Below are positions 1 to 11,083 of a stretch of 64,000 nt of DNA, piece after piece (position 1 is the stretch's first letter; each line of letters starts with the position of its first letter). The stretch is from Ceratorhiza oryzae-sativae (taxonomy: Eukaryota > Basidiomycota > Agaricomycetes > Cantharellales > Ceratobasidiaceae), in contig JARWMV010000244.1 of NCBI GenBank assembly GCA_030998015.1, positions 992,001 to 1,056,000 on the forward strand, given 5' to 3'. Below the pieces are notes generated by a model. That model worked only from the letters and a program-made list of their open reading frames with translations, was not told the origin of the DNA and ran no database searches. Both the position numbers and the translations under genes were made by a program.

Positions 1-468
1 ACACTCGTTTGATTAATGACATGATTCGCTCTCTTTTTTTATTATCTGCTTGAATAAAACGGCTTCAAAGAGAATGAGCGATTTGATGATCTTGGCCATC
101 AACTGTTGTCCAGAGTTCGAGATTACGGCCTGAAGGGAACAAACACCTAGACTCGAACGGTCTCAATGACCGATTCAGGGTCTATATCACGTGACTTAAG
201 CGCCCTGCGCGTTGACCTCTTCCATCCAACGCTCACTCGCCATATTCTCATAGCAGCGCTATATCGAGTAAACTTGTTACATAGTTCTGCCGTACGGGGA
301 TACGCGTATCTGTGAGTCATCCATGTATATTGTACTGGGCGATCGCTTTAACCCGTTACGCCACATAGAACCTCATCCCTCCAACACGCCGGGCGACCAT
401 TCCTAGGACGCCGGCCGTAAACTCGATTTGACTCTGCTAGCGAATCTACGTCAATAAATCGACACGAC
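1..468. other. 5' flank of PIF1, no gene seen
   Basis: No coding signal on either strand. It is likely the promoter and 5' UTR of the helicase gene starting at 469. It contains the palindrome TCACGTGA at 187-194, listed separately. Confidence 0.5.
187..194. promoter_or_regulatory. E-box palindrome TCACGTGA upstream of PIF1
   Basis: A perfect 8-bp palindrome about 275 nt upstream of the PIF1 start codon. TCACGTGA is the type of site bound by bHLH factors such as Cbf1. Binding here is inference. Confidence 0.35.
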
Positions 469-2753
469 ATGTCTAAAATATCCTCGTTCAAGCGAGACTG
501 GGCGGATGAACCACCATTTCCGAGTTCGTCTCAAGAAAGAGATTCAACCCAGGCGAGCAGCGTGTCGGTGCTCCCCCCAAGTGCAGCCACTTCATCGAGT
601 AGTTCTGTTTCCAAGGCCGGTGGGACCAAGAGGTTCGCGGCGATCATGGCCGCGCTTCAGAGTTCTGGGATGGACAACAAGGCGAGCGCCAAGATGGCAG
701 TGCCGAGCACGGCGACGAGCACGACCGTCTCCTCCTCGCGATCCTCGACTGTTACTTCGAGTTCGGCCACTTCTGCCTGGGTGGACTCGCTGACTACGTC
801 GAGCATCCCGTCGAGCGCCCAGTCCACGGCGAGCAAGCGGTCTCATGAGGACGATGCCGAGTCGAGTTCCAAGAAACCGAGGGGCAGCCCGCGGGATTCG
901 GGCCCGGTTCAGATGTCGCTTACTGTGACCAACAGGAACACGGTGGAGAACCGGCCTGCTGGCGCGAGTAGGGACAATTTGGTTATTACCCTCAGCTATG
1001 AGCAGTCGCAGATTTTGCAGCTGGTCAAGGAGGGGAAGAATATTTTTTTCACTGGGTCTGCCGGTGCGTTTTCTTGGCTCGTTCGAACGATACCGGAGGA
1101 TTCATAGGTAGCGTTTTGCTGGTGTTAGGAACTGGCAAGTCGGTGTTGCTTCGCGAGATCATCAAAGCGCTGCGTAAGAAGCACGGTAAAGCTCAGGACG
1201 CGGTTGCTATCACTGCGTCTACTGGGATTGCGGCCTGTAACATTGGAGGACAGACTCTGCATTCGTTTAGTGGAATTGGGATTGGTGAAGGCACACCAGA
1301 GGCATTGGCGACCAAGATCAAGCGGAATAAAAACGCTATTTCTCGGTGGTTGAGGTGCAAGGTGTTGATTATCGATGAAGGTGGGGTGCTTTAAGTAGTG
1401 TGGCTTCATACCCAGCGTTCTCATTTGCTTGCTAGTATCTATGCTGGACGGGGATCTATTTGACCGACTTGCGCGTGTTGCGTGTCTTATCAAAAAGAAC
1501 ACCAGGCCGTTTGGAGGCATCCAGGTTCGTACCATGTTTTTCCCTTGGGCTGCTCTATGTGCTGAACAGGTTCTAGCTTATTGTAACTGGGGACTTTTTC
1601 CAGTTGCCGCCAGTAATGAAGAATGGGCAACCCAAATTTGCGTTCGAGGCAGAGAAGTGGAGCGAATGCGTTGAGCGGACATTCAACTTGACCAAGGTCT
1701 TCCGTCAGAAAGATCCTCGTGAGTCTACCGGTTTCATCTTTTCGGAGGTGGTCCTAAGACGCGCTGGCCACTAGGTTTTGTTGATATGCTTAACGAAATG
1801 CGGTTTGGACGTCTTACGCCTGCATCGATTCGTACTTTCCATGAGCTCGCTCGGCCCATCGACGATGGTGACATCGAGGCTACCGAGCTTTTCCCGCGCC
1901 GAGAGGACGTCGATCGCGCCAATGGCTTTCGCATGGCTGCGCTCCCTGGACGTGAAGAGTCGTTCCCTTCTCGAGATGCGGGAACCATCAGCGATCCGGT
2001 TCAGCGAGAAAAGATGCTCCAGAATTTCATGGCGCCCAAGGACCTCGTTCTGAAGAAAAACGCTCAAGTGATGCTTCTCAAGAATATCGACGAAACGCTT
2101 GTCAACGGAACTGTCGGTCGTGTCATTGGATTCTTCGACGCGACAGAGGTGGACGTGGGCGAAAAGGGCGAGCTGATCCAAATCTATGCCCCGGGTGAAA
2201 AGAAGCAGCTATCTTCGTCGGCCAAGGCGAAACAAAAGGAGCAAACCGGCCCATTGAAAAAGTACCCGTTGGTCGAGTTTAGGGTACCGCGTGGAACACG
2301 AAAGTTGCTCGTTATGCCCGAAACATTTAAAGTTGAGCTGCCGAATGGAGAGGTGCAGGTTAGCAGGACGCAGCTACCGCTGATCCTGTCGTGGGCAATG
2401 TCAATCCACAAGAGCCAGGGACAGACGTTGGATCGCGTCAAGGTTGACTGTGGAAGGATATTCGAAAAAGGTAAGCAGCTTGATTTTGTCTTCTTGTTTC
2501 ACATAGCTAACCGTCATCTCCAGGTCAAGCTTATGTAGCTCTTTCTCGAGCAACGTCCCTGGAGGGATTACAGGTGCTCAACTTCGATCCCAAAAAGGTA
2601 ATTTGATCGACGTAGTCTAATTTCCCCGGCACTGGCTCACATATGTTCTACTAGGTGCTCGCGCATGACAAGGTTAAGAACTGGAGTCAAACCTTGAATG
2701 TATTACACATGGCGATTCCTAGGTGCATACTTGGCCAACCATGGGTACCATAG
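469..2753 (+). CDS. PIF1: PIF1-family 5'-3' DNA helicase
   Basis: Superfamily 1B helicase that unwinds G-quadruplexes, stalled forks and telomeric DNA in nucleus and mitochondria (family knowledge). Seven exons read by eye: 469-1063, 1129-1380, 1436-1524, 1577-1718, 1775-2470, 2524-2597, 2655-2753; they sum to 1947 nt, or 648 aa. Residues 1-170 are Ser/Thr-rich and low complexity. The core follows: Walker A GSAGTGKS (about 195-202, split by intron 1), ASTGIAA, Walker B IIDEVSML (about 280, split by intron 2), GDFFQLPPV (about 314), VFRQ, then HKSQGQTLD and the motif VI region [14 protein letters not shown] near the C-terminus. All helicase motifs are intact. The TTLHSF-like box reads [10 protein letters not shown]. 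The start is the first ATG of the open frame after a clean upstream region. No mitochondrial targeting signal is obvious. Confidence 0.93.
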
Positions 2754-2918
2754 AAAGTATATATGTATTTTTCATTAATTTAAATTATGTCTTTGGTCCT
2801 TTGGTATTTCTCATCGGGTAGATTCCGAGGAAACACTGGCAGGGTACGTGAGGGTTGCCAGTCGAGATTAGGGGATTGCACGATAGAGGGTTGAGTAGCT
2901 CTCACCCAACGCGGCAAG

Positions 2919-2926
2919 TCACGTGA
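2919..2926. promoter_or_regulatory. E-box palindrome TCACGTGA
   Basis: A perfect TCACGTGA between the PIF1 stop codon and the CNH-domain reading frame, about 90 nt upstream of the TATA-like motif at 3013. A candidate bHLH site; function inferred only. Confidence 0.3.
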
Positions 2927-3012
2927 GTTTAGACTTTTGGGCTGCCATGCCATTGACACGCTCTTGTTGTTGTTCGAACCGCGAATGGCATGTTTCCTCT
3001 GATTTTTGAACC

Positions 3013-3020
3013 TATATAAA
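3013..3020 (+). promoter_or_regulatory. TATA box (TATATAAA)
   Basis: A consensus TATATAAA on the + strand, 40-150 nt upstream of three possible ATGs (3055, 3120, 3161). It is the best core-promoter candidate for the CNH-domain locus. Confidence 0.45.
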
Positions 3021-3160
3021 CTGGGTTTGCAACAACCTGTGCAAGTCGGTACCAATGGACCGTATCTCTGACCAATGCTGTGTTGTTGGGGGAACTCAAT
3101 CGCCATATTCTTGGCTAAGATGTCTGCACCAGACAACCACCTCCTCGGCTGGCCCGCGAT

Positions 3161-4629
3161 ATGCAGGCACTCAGGAACTGGCAGCACCGACGCAAGGCTT
3201 CGGCTTCTCCCCGATCAGACATTCCAGACCTGAGCGGATGCGTCCTCGACACAACATTGATTAATCAAGGATTTTTCACAGGCGAAGATAGGGTCAATTG
3301 TGCGGTTTTACTGCGTAAGTGGGCTCTCGGTCGACTCTCCGGATCGGTGAAACTATGCTGTGCACCTAAGCGTTTCCGTTTCTGAATGTAGAAAACGGGC
3401 AAAGTATTCTCTATGGAACCAACAATGGCGTGTTTTTCCAGCGGTTATGTGGCGACTTGACTGGTGCTCCGATCAAGGTGCTTGATCTTAAGAAGTTAAT
3501 TATCTGGATATCTTGAACCGACCGGAACTGCTTGTTGTCTCTACGAGTGAGTCATTCGACTCCGAGATTTAATGCTTGTTCTGATTGTTTGTCATAGGCG
3601 AATCTGTGTTCATTTTTCCATGTGTACCTACAGAAGGTTTTGGTGCAATTACCCCGGACAAAGGTATCCAAATCGCCAAGTCCGTCAGTCTGCTCAAAGC
3701 TGGTGAATGTATGGGTAGAGAGATGCTTTGTCTGGTCAAGTCGCAAAAATTGTCCAGCACCATAAACATCCTCGAACCCACGGAAATGTCCAGAGAGCGA
3801 GCCTCGGACGATGGGCAAACAAAGAACAAGAAGCCAGCATTCAAGACCGGGTTCCTGGATCCGCACCTCAGAGTATGCAAAGTGAGTGCGGCTTTAGCAT
3901 GTCCTTCATCTCAGCCAACCTCTCGACTCGGACATAGGAATTTCACGTACCCACTCAGTGTTATTCGATCCATTTTCTCAAAACGAAGCTCGCTCTTGCC
4001 TGTACAAACGGATTTCAAATTGTTGATCCTGAAACGCTCGAAGCCCAAGCTCTGCTCGACCCCGCTGATTTATCTCTCAAGTTCTTAAAGTCGTTTCGAG
4101 ACCTTCGACCAGTAGAAATATACCGAGTAGACCAGAGCTTCCTTTTGTGCTATACTCGTGAGCAACAAGTAGCCATTGCCAATGTATGTTGTACTGACCA
4201 AGTTACTTAGACTGTGCATTCTTTGTCGACAAGACCGGGTGGAAGCTGGAGGATGACCCTGTAATGGAGTGGAGTGGAATATCTCAGTCATTCGGTCAGT
4301 TGGTGTATGCGCCGCTGATTTGCTCAAGGCTTACGATCAGCCGATTTTGCACAGCGTTTGACTGGCCGTACCTTGTGATACTCCTGCCCCAATACGCCGA
4401 AATCCGTGATGTTCGAAACGGCAAATCTATGCAGATCATCCGAGGCGTAAACTTTCGTCGCCTGCGTGAAGACAACAGTCCTTCCAAACAACCCTCGGGC
4501 ACACTTTCCAAGAGGAGCTGGCCGATCGTCATGGCTTCTGACAGCCAGATCGTGTTGTTCCAACGGGCCATGCTACCCCGTGGGCAGGAGGAGGATGAGC
4601 AGGATGTGTTTACACCTTGTAGTTCATGA
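3161..4629 (+). pseudogene. Isolated CNH (citron homology) domain with a one-base frameshift
   Basis: CNH domains are beta-propeller-like modules found at the C-terminus of Rom1/Rom2-type Rho exchange factors and citron/NIK kinases. Exons read by eye: 3161-3314, 3392-3546, 3598-3881, 3938-4157, 4211-4294, 4355-4629. Typical CNH elements appear in order: GQSILYGTNNGVFF, the block ending VPTQCYSIHFLKTKLALAC, IVDPETLEAQALLDPAD, IYRVDQSFLLCYT and AEIRDVRNGKSMQII. All junctions keep phase except the second exon, where the frame is lost near 3491-3497: one base is missing between LDLKK and VNYLDIL. No DH, PH or kinase domain lies upstream, so this is either a stand-alone CNH protein or the 3' remnant of a Rho-GEF gene. 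The frameshift may be real or an assembly error. The ATG at 3161 is only the first in frame. Confidence 0.6.
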
Positions 4630-5015
4630 CACTTATGCGTTCTTTGACGCGGTAGAGTGGTCGCGAAAGAACAATATACAGGGGTACACGATACCCCTGA
4701 AACATGTTCTAACTGCGAAATGAGGAGATGGTAAATATACGGGCATGTTGACCTAGGAAATATTCGTGCTGGGATGACATTATTATAATACATGAGCAAT
4801 TAGGATACAAGGGGTCTTTAGACGATATTATCAAATGTATCGATACGACTCTTCGGGTGGAGTCTGAGAGACTATAGAATCTTCGCTCGAGTCGTTGTCC
4901 AAAGAAATATTCTAGATGCTAGACAAAATTGAATCGGTCGATCCACCGCCCCGCATCGATCGAGTCAAAGCAGCAGTGAATCCACGGGTCGCAATGGAAA
5001 CGAAGGACCAAGAGC
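4630..5015. other. No recognisable gene
   Basis: The stretch between the CNH locus and the weak minus-strand coding region holds only short overlapping frames without recognisable motifs. Confidence 0.4.
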
Positions 5016-6199
5016 TCAGCGAAGAGGGGAATCGGAATACAACGCCCCCGCTCCCTGCCAATCCCCCGACTGCGGAGCTGGTTTCAGCAGCCGGGCGGTG
5101 CACGGCTGTAGAAATCTCCATTCGCACTGACTCTTGGTGCTGATTTCCCCAATCTGGATTAAGTCCTGCGTGGTCGAATGTGTTTCCGGGACCAGTAATC
5201 CCGCAACTTCTCCGCCCAAGGGCAGATGGTTTCCCTCTTGCTCAACCGAGTCATATATGGGAGGCGAGTCCAAAGGTTCTTCCCGATCGAGGGCTGGTCG
5301 AAGCTTATTCTGCGTCAAGACAGGATCTATGGGGCCTAGAGATTCCAAATTAGGTGTCTCGGGAGACCACGGCGCGACCGGTGGCGGCCTAGATCTCAAA
5401 CTATATCAGGATATATGCAGCAAAAGGTAGGTACTAACAGGCATAGCAGATGGGCCGGAGCGAACAGAAGTGAAGAGTGATCCAGGCTAGTTCATATCGC
5501 TATGAGTATGCAAGTTTTCCAATGCTGTTAATGGAATTCATACCAGCGATGAACAAGGCGCCCGCGAGCCCTGCGTTCTTGGCTATAATGTATCTCCGGG
5601 CACACCACGATTTCTGGACAACGAACTCGGGAGTGGCGAAGGATAAACGCATAGCTGAAACTCCTACGCATCATCAGGAACGGTGCAGGGGATGCGATAC
5701 CCTCGGCTAATGGCTTCAGAGTGTCTTCATGGGGCAGGGAGGACGGCTCCGGGGAAGATGAAAGCACTGTAGGCGGCAATCGGGGGGTCAAGTATTGTAG
5801 GTCATTTAGATCATCCGGCTAGTCATCACAAATAAAGCATCAAATCTCATCGTTCTGCATACTGGATCAGGATTGCGGCCCGAAGCATAGTTCTTGGAAG
5901 GGGTCGAGCATGTAGATTCCGTGGAGCGTGTCCACCTTGTGCAGTAGAACGGGAGGACGAGCTGCTGAATTAAATGACATTCAGGCTCAGACGTCGCGCA
6001 TCAGATAGCTAGACTGAAGAAGTTACATACATTCAGGATTCCAGTTCTGTAAAGCGGTACTATCCGCTTGAGCATAAACGAGTGGATCGTCGGCAGGCAG
6101 TGTTAACCCTGGTGCCGACAACGTGGATGAAGGCGAAAGACTGGTCACCGCTCCGGTCTCGCCAACAGGATGTAGACTGCGAATGGAATAGCGCAACAT
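5016..6199 (-). pseudogene. Possible degraded minus-strand gene with one membrane segment
   Basis: Tentative. Reading down from an ATG at 6199, an exon 6199-6031 opens MLRYSIRSLHPVGETG and is followed by a good donor and acceptor into a segment reading ARPPVLLHKVDTLHGI, which resembles the start of a LysM repeat. The frame then stops at about 5866. Further down are DLNDLQYLTPRLPPTVLSS, a hydrophobic stretch AKNAGLAGALFIAG at about 5540-5590, and a charged Pro/Ser-rich frame at 5399-5016. I could not join these into one intact model. Either it is a real gene whose small exons I missed, or a decayed copy. The LysM suggestion rests on about ten residues and should be held loosely. Confidence 0.25.
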
Positions 6200-6482
6200 A
6201 ATTGATTTATTTTCAACTCACGTAAAATGCAGAATGATGACGCTAGGTATTTACTTTAGTACACAACCAATGTCTAGTGTATCGCGAAACAAGGTAGCGT
6301 TGAGTGTAAGCCTGGAATAAAAGCCGAGGCGAACGTTAGGAATATTCTATGATATGTTTTTATCCATTTTTGGTGAGAGAGGGTTGATGGTCGCACAAGG
6401 TGGACGAGGGTAGAGCCAGCCCCTGCGAGGCAACCCCTGAGTTTTAAGAGTGTGATGGCATTAATTGAAATTATTTGACATG
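6200..6482. other. Spacer between weak gene and transposon
   Basis: No coding signal. It ends at the TA dinucleotide (6483-6484) that serves as target site for the Tc1/mariner element. Confidence 0.5.
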
Positions 6483-6484
6483 TA

Positions 6485-6511
6485 CTCGTGGTGACACTAA
6501 GTGTGGAAATC
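6485..6511 (+). repeat. Left terminal inverted repeat of Tc1/mariner element
   Basis: Begins CTCGTGGTGACACTAAGTG next to the TA at 6483-6484. It matches the reverse complement of the right repeat with a C/T difference at a CpG (CTCG here, CTTG at the other end). Confidence 0.85.
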
Positions 6512-6639
6512 CTCCACGTGACCCATCCGCCCTTCCTCTCCTAATGCTCTTCAAGAGGCCCATTGTGTAAGACTTGTTCAAGTAAAGTATATTCAATATG
6601 TATTTGACATGCCATAGTGTAATTAAAACCTAGTTTGAT

Positions 6640-6963
6640 AACCTTTCTTTCTCTTGACTTCTTGCACTCGCTCATCCATCTTTGAAGTATGTTTTGCTAC
6701 ATCCTCATTGGTAATTGAAGCCCATGCTTTTTGTATTGCCTCCCAGAGTGTGTCAAGGCTATTTCTGGAGCCAGGGATATCTGCCACACGGTTCTTGAGC
6801 TCTAGCCAGAGTGGTTCAATGGGATTAAGGTCAGGGGAGGATGGGGGATGGGGAAGTGATTTAATGCCAAGCCTATCCTGTGCTGCTTGAGTCGATTTTC
6901 ATCAGTGTGGACCTGATCCATCCTCTACTAAATAAATATCTTGCCCATGTTCCTTTTCTAGAT
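6640..6963 (-). pseudogene. Tc1/mariner transposase, C-terminal part
   Basis: DDE-superfamily transposase, cut-and-paste mechanism. The minus strand encodes HGQDIYLVEDGSGPH, then, after frame changes, the hallmark block SSPDLNPIEPLWLELKNRV (DDE_3 type), and ends near KKGYQTRF at about 6640. This is the 3' half of the frame interrupted by the LINE; its other half is at 13162-13900. At least two frameshifts near 6880-6905 and the LINE insertion disable it. Confidence 0.8.
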
Positions 6964-6976
6964 CTTGATAGAACTT
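6964..6976. repeat. LINE target-site duplication, 3' copy
   Basis: The 13-bp sequence CTTGATAGAACTT occurs here, immediately before the T-run that is the LINE poly(A) tail, and again, unchanged, at 13162-13174. Confidence 0.9.
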
Positions 6977-7201
6977 TTTTTTTTTTTGAATCAGGTATTA
7001 TTTAACGTCGTTGCGGGGCAAGGCCCTATGGTGCGACGTGCGAGCTAAGTACAGGGGAGGCCTGACAGGTACGGACGGGACAGAGAGAGGAAAAACTAGG
7101 TAGGTTTAGAGACTGTGTACGGCATTCTAGTAGTGAGGTCATAAGGAAAATCTTGTAGGTAGTGCAGAAAGCGAGAGGCGGAGAGAGAGGAGAGAGAGAA
7201 A

Positions 7202-10200
7202 CTATCTAAGCGTGTCACTAAAACGGCCTGTGGCCTTAAGGAAATCGAAGAGAGGGAGGAGAGCCTCCGTAGCAGAGAAAAGGTAGTCTAGAGAGAGGAT
7301 GTCTAGATCGGCAGATTCGAGGTAGATGTATCGCTCTGCGGCGTAGTGGGGACAGCGTAGAAGAAAGTGCGCGACCGTCTCCGGGAGACCGGGGCAGTGT
7401 TCACAATCGGGGGTATTGCTACATTGGATTCGGTTGAGGTGTTGATTGAGTTGGACGTGCCCGGTGATGAGACGGAGCAAAAGGACCGCCCTTGAGCGAG
7501 GTAGGTTTCGGGTGTGATCTAGAAAGGCGAAAGGCGAGAGGAGCGGGTATTTGAGGTGGTATTTCGTGCCTGTGGGGGTGTTCTGCCAGTATAGTATCGA
7601 CTTCTTTTGGTTGTCTTCCTTAATAGCTCGCTTGAGTAAGTCCGGGTTTCCTAGCAACGGGCGTGAGGTGAGGGCGGGGGGGACGAGGTGTGGTGGGTAG
7701 GTTTTCCCAAGGGCCGCCAGTTTCGCTTCTTTATCTGCTAGTTCGTGTCCATAGATTCCCGAGTGCCCAGGGCACCAAATTACTTTGATCGACGCTTCTC
7801 CAATTTTCGCTCTAGCCTTCCTCAGGTTTTTCCTTGCTAGGGACACTAGCCACGGGGTAATTCCCACTGCTTCGCCTCGTATTCCTTTGATCGCTAGCTG
7901 CGAGTCCGAGAAAATGGTTATATCACCTGTAGTCGGGGTCAGCTCCAAAAGCCGGAGCGCTAGGAGAATGGCTAAGAGTTCTGCATCCGAGGCCGAGTGG
8001 TTCGCTTGGTCCCCCAGACGGAAGCCCGAGAGAGCTAGTAGCTGATTGTCTTCCAGTGCGACCGCGGCCGCTCCAACTCCTAGAGAGTGTCGGGCCCCGT
8101 CTGCAAAGATCTGGGTCCGCGACCGGTCTGATTGTGCCTCTTCGATCCCTTCTGAGCGTGTCGGGAAAGCGGGGTTAGGAACTACCGGTTTGGACTGCCT
8201 GGCGGCTTCTCTCCTTTCGAGGGAAGAGGGGTCGCATTCCGTGAACTGAATGATTTTCTGTAGGGGCGTGATGTGTGTCTTCCTTCCCCTGCGGAAGGCG
8301 TGGTCAACAGCTTTCGTCAGTGGGTGTCCTGGTGGCGCGGAGGCGAGGCGGATGGCTGCGCGTTGGCAAGTTTCGTTGAGTAGCAGGTGCATTGGGAGCA
8401 AGGAGGCGTGTGCGTCAAGCGTGTGAACTGGGGTAGTGCGGATCGCGCCGAGTATTGCTCTTGCTGCGGTGCTCTGGATGCGAGAGAGCCTTTTTGCGAA
8501 ACCAATGGAGCCAGAGCTCTTACGTCCTGGCCGAGGGTCTATGGAGACCGGTGAGAACCAAACGTCAGCCGCATACGTGAAACGCGGGACCGCTATGCTA
8601 AGGTACAGCCGTCTGGCTACTTGAGCCGGGGCACCGTATGACATCTTTGCCAGCCTGGAGAGCTGAGACGCCCATTTCATGCCCTTGGCGAGGGCTGAGT
8701 TGCATTGACTCTTCCACCTAAGGTCCTGGTCTAGAATCACGCCTAGGAGCGTGTGCGAGAATACTGGAGTGATGACTTGGGATCCAATAGAGAGGGCCGG
8801 TCGGTCTATGGACTTCTTAAGCGAAAAATCGATGCATGCTGTCTTGTCTAGCTCGAAAGTAGAGTTGTGGGACTGAGACCAAGCTAGCGCTCCTCGGCGC
8901 CTCTTCATCATTTGGACTAGAGTCTTGTGTGTATCCACGAATGTGTTTCCCCATGTCACAAAAGTGACGTCGTCGATATACGCTATGCAGAGCTCGTTTG
9001 CCTTCGGGTTAGGGATCAGCACTAGAGGACTGTTGTAGATCAGGTAGAATATGACCGAGAGGGGGCACCCCTGGTCAATTCCGTTCAGTACTGGGAGCGC
9101 TACAGAGACAAAGTCGTCGAATGCCAGGCAGGTAGTGCGTCCCTCTAGTTTCGCAAGCATCCAGTTGATGTAGACCTTAGGGACTCCTAGTAGTCTCATG
9201 TTCTCGGCAAGCCTCTTCGGGTGGGCGTGTGGGAAAGCACCTTTGACGTCTAGAAATAGAGCCAAGGCCACCTGGCCCCTGGACCACGCATCCTTGACGG
9301 CTTTGACTAGGCAGTGAAGTGCGTCTGATGTGGTTTTGCCCGGTTGTCCACCAAAGTGATGTTTGGGGATCCAATCGTGCGCAGCAGCGAGGGTGTTTAG
9401 GCGTTTGGCTACGCAGGAGGACAGAATTTTGCTGACTACGTTCAGGAGAGCGATGGGGCGGTAAGCTTTGGCAACTGTATAGTCGGGTTTGCCGCCTTTC
9501 CGGAGGACCGCGGTCTTTGAATGTCTCCATTCCGATGGGTAGATACTCAAGCGGAGGGAAGCACGGAAAACTGGAAGCAAGTGGGATTTCAGCAGGTCTA
9601 CCCCCTGAATGTAAACGCAGGCTGGGAGTCCGTCGGGGCCTGGGGCCTTGTTGGGTTTCATGCCTAGGATGGTTTCTGCAATGTCGCTGGGCTGGATTTC
9701 CGGCAGATCTGGGACAGGTGGTCGGCCTACGCGACTAGGTGCTTCTGTTTCGGGGGGAGGTGGCGGGGGTGGAAAGAAACCATTCAGGAGAATCTCGCTC
9801 TTTGTGGTGTTGTCGTTTGCGACCGCTTTGGTGCCATCTTCCCGTGTGAAGTTGAGGTTGGGCACCCGAGCCCGACCTCCGTCTGATGGTCCACCTTTGA
9901 GGTAGTTCGCCGCTGTCCACATTGTTTCTTCGTCTAGGGTGTCAAGGAATTGTTTCCAGTGCTGCCGGCGCGAGTCTCGCATGGCTTGTGAATAGCAGTT
10001 GCGTTGGACTCGGTATTCCTCATGTATCGGGTCGTGCACATGCTTTTTCCGTCTGTATGACTTGCCCGCCAGTTTCCTGACTTCCCGTCTGTGTTCCTTA
10101 AGTTCTTTTGTGAACCAGCGTTTGGATTTGATGTCTAATTGCAAAGTCGGAACCGATTCATCCACGGCACGTTGAACTGCCTCCCTAATTGCCTTGACTC

Positions 10201-11083
10201 TAGTGTCCAGCTCGGTCTGGTCTCGAATACGTTTAAGTCCAGGGAGGCCTCGGAGGTGCTTGGCAAGGCGCAATCTATAGAGTTCCCAGTCGGCTTTCAT
10301 GAAGTTGGGCCTCGCTTCCATAGTCACGCTAGTAGACACTGCCTCCAGAGTCGTGTGGATCGGGTAGTGGTCGGTGCAGGGGGGGATCATCTCGTGGGCT
10401 ACCTCACAGGTGGAGAGCGCATCCAGTAACGCTGACGAGAGGAAGACATTATCGGGTCGAGTATAGTTATCTGAAGAGGTCGATTTCAGGGTGGGGATGT
10501 CTCTCGGGAGGGCCATGTCTAGGCCGTATTCTCCAATGATTTCCAGTAGGGGTTGGGCCAAGTCCAGCGCCGCTGAGGAGAAAAGGTGTGAATTCCTCAT
10601 TTCGTCCCATTCCGGGTGGTGTCTATTAAAGTCCCCAAGTAGTATTAGGTGTTCTTCTGGTCTCGCTTCGTCTAGGAGTCTCTTGACATGAGGCAGGGAC
10701 GAGTTTATATCGCATGGGTTGTATACGTTGATTATAAGGATAGAGCCGATAGAAGATTTGATTCGGAGGGCAATAACATCAGGGGAGGGGGAATCCACTT
10801 GTTCCCACTCGTTTGTGGATGCTTTGGGGTTGACCGCAAAGAAGACGCATGAGCGCAGAGCTCCGTCTCCCCAGTGCGTCGAAGGGTATAGGGGGCGCCA
10901 GCCCACAGGTGCGCGAGAAGAGCCAAGTCGGTCTAGGAACGGCTCTTGGATTGCAATTAGGGTGGATTCTAGGACTTTTGGTTCGTGCGAGAAGTCGTAT
11001 TGCGCAGTGTCCGACTTGTTTACATTAAGCTGCCATATTGTAATTTTCTGGACGGGTGGTGTGTGTTCAGGTGTGCTAGACAT
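7202..11083 (-). CDS. LINE ORF2: endonuclease, reverse transcriptase, RNase H
   Basis: 1293 aa without a stop. The polyprotein nicks target DNA and copies its RNA at the nick. Domains in order: apurinic-type endonuclease (about residues 10-250; QEPFLDRLG, LLGDFNRHHPEWDE near 148, TDHYPIHT near 238); reverse transcriptase (about 430-760) with the catalytic box AYIDDVTF near residue 703, a YIDD variant of the more usual FADD/YADD; RNase H (about 985-1120) with FADGARHS, DAELLAI, FSDSQLAI and WCPGHSGIYGHELAD; and a C-terminal zinc motif CEHCPGLPETVAHFLLRC near 1234. The ATG overlaps the ORF1 stop in the sequence TTAATG, so translation probably depends on stop-restart coupling. No frameshift is seen, so the copy may be active. 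Confidence 0.95.
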   Translation of the reverse strand: MSSTPEHTPPVQKITIWQLNVNKSDTAQYDFSHEPKVLESTLIAIQEPFLDRLGSSRAPVGWRPLYPSTHWGDGALRSCVFFAVNPKASTNEWEQVDSPSPDVIALRIKSSIGSILIINVYNPCDINSSLPHVKRLLDEARPEEHLILLGDFNRHHPEWDEMRNSHLFSSAALDLAQPLLEIIGEYGLDMALPRDIPTLKSTSSDNYTRPDNVFLSSALLDALSTCEVAHEMIPPCTDHYPIHTTLEAVSTSVTMEARPNFMKADWELYRLRLAKHLRGLPGLKRIRDQTELDTRVKAIREAVQRAVDESVPTLQLDIKSKRWFTKELKEHRREVRKLAGKSYRRKKHVHDPIHEEYRVQRNCYSQAMRDSRRQHWKQFLDTLDEETMWTAANYLKGGPSDGGRARVPNLNFTREDGTKAVANDNTTKSEILLNGFFPPPPPPPETEAPSRVGRPPVPDLPEIQPSDIAETILGMKPNKAPGPDGLPACVYIQGVDLLKSHLLPVFRASLRLSIYPSEWRHSKTAVLRKGGKPDYTVAKAYRPIALLNVVSKILSSCVAKRLNTLAAAHDWIPKHHFGGQPGKTTSDALHCLVKAVKDAWSRGQVALALFLDVKGAFPHAHPKRLAENMRLLGVPKVYINWMLAKLEGRTTCLAFDDFVSVALPVLNGIDQGCPLSVIFYLIYNSPLVLIPNPKANELCIAYIDDVTFVTWGNTFVDTHKTLVQMMKRRRGALAWSQSHNSTFELDKTACIDFSLKKSIDRPALSIGSQVITPVFSHTLLGVILDQDLRWKSQCNSALAKGMKWASQLSRLAKMSYGAPAQVARRLYLSIAVPRFTYAADVWFSPVSIDPRPGRKSSGSIGFAKRLSRIQSTAARAILGAIRTTPVHTLDAHASLLPMHLLLNETCQRAAIRLASAPPGHPLTKAVDHAFRRGRKTHITPLQKIIQFTECDPSSLERREAARQSKPVVPNPAFPTRSEGIEEAQSDRSRTQIFADGARHSLGVGAAAVALEDNQLLALSGFRLGDQANHSASDAELLAILLALRLLELTPTTGDITIFSDSQLAIKGIRGEAVGITPWLVSLARKNLRKARAKIGEASIKVIWCPGHSGIYGHELADKEAKLAALGKTYPPHLVPPALTSRPLLGNPDLLKRAIKEDNQKKSILYWQNTPTGTKYHLKYPLLSPFAFLDHTRNLPRSRAVLLLRLITGHVQLNQHLNRIQCSNTPDCEHCPGLPETVAHFLLRCPHYAAERYIYLESADLDILSLDYLFSATEALLPLFDFLKATGRFSDTLR

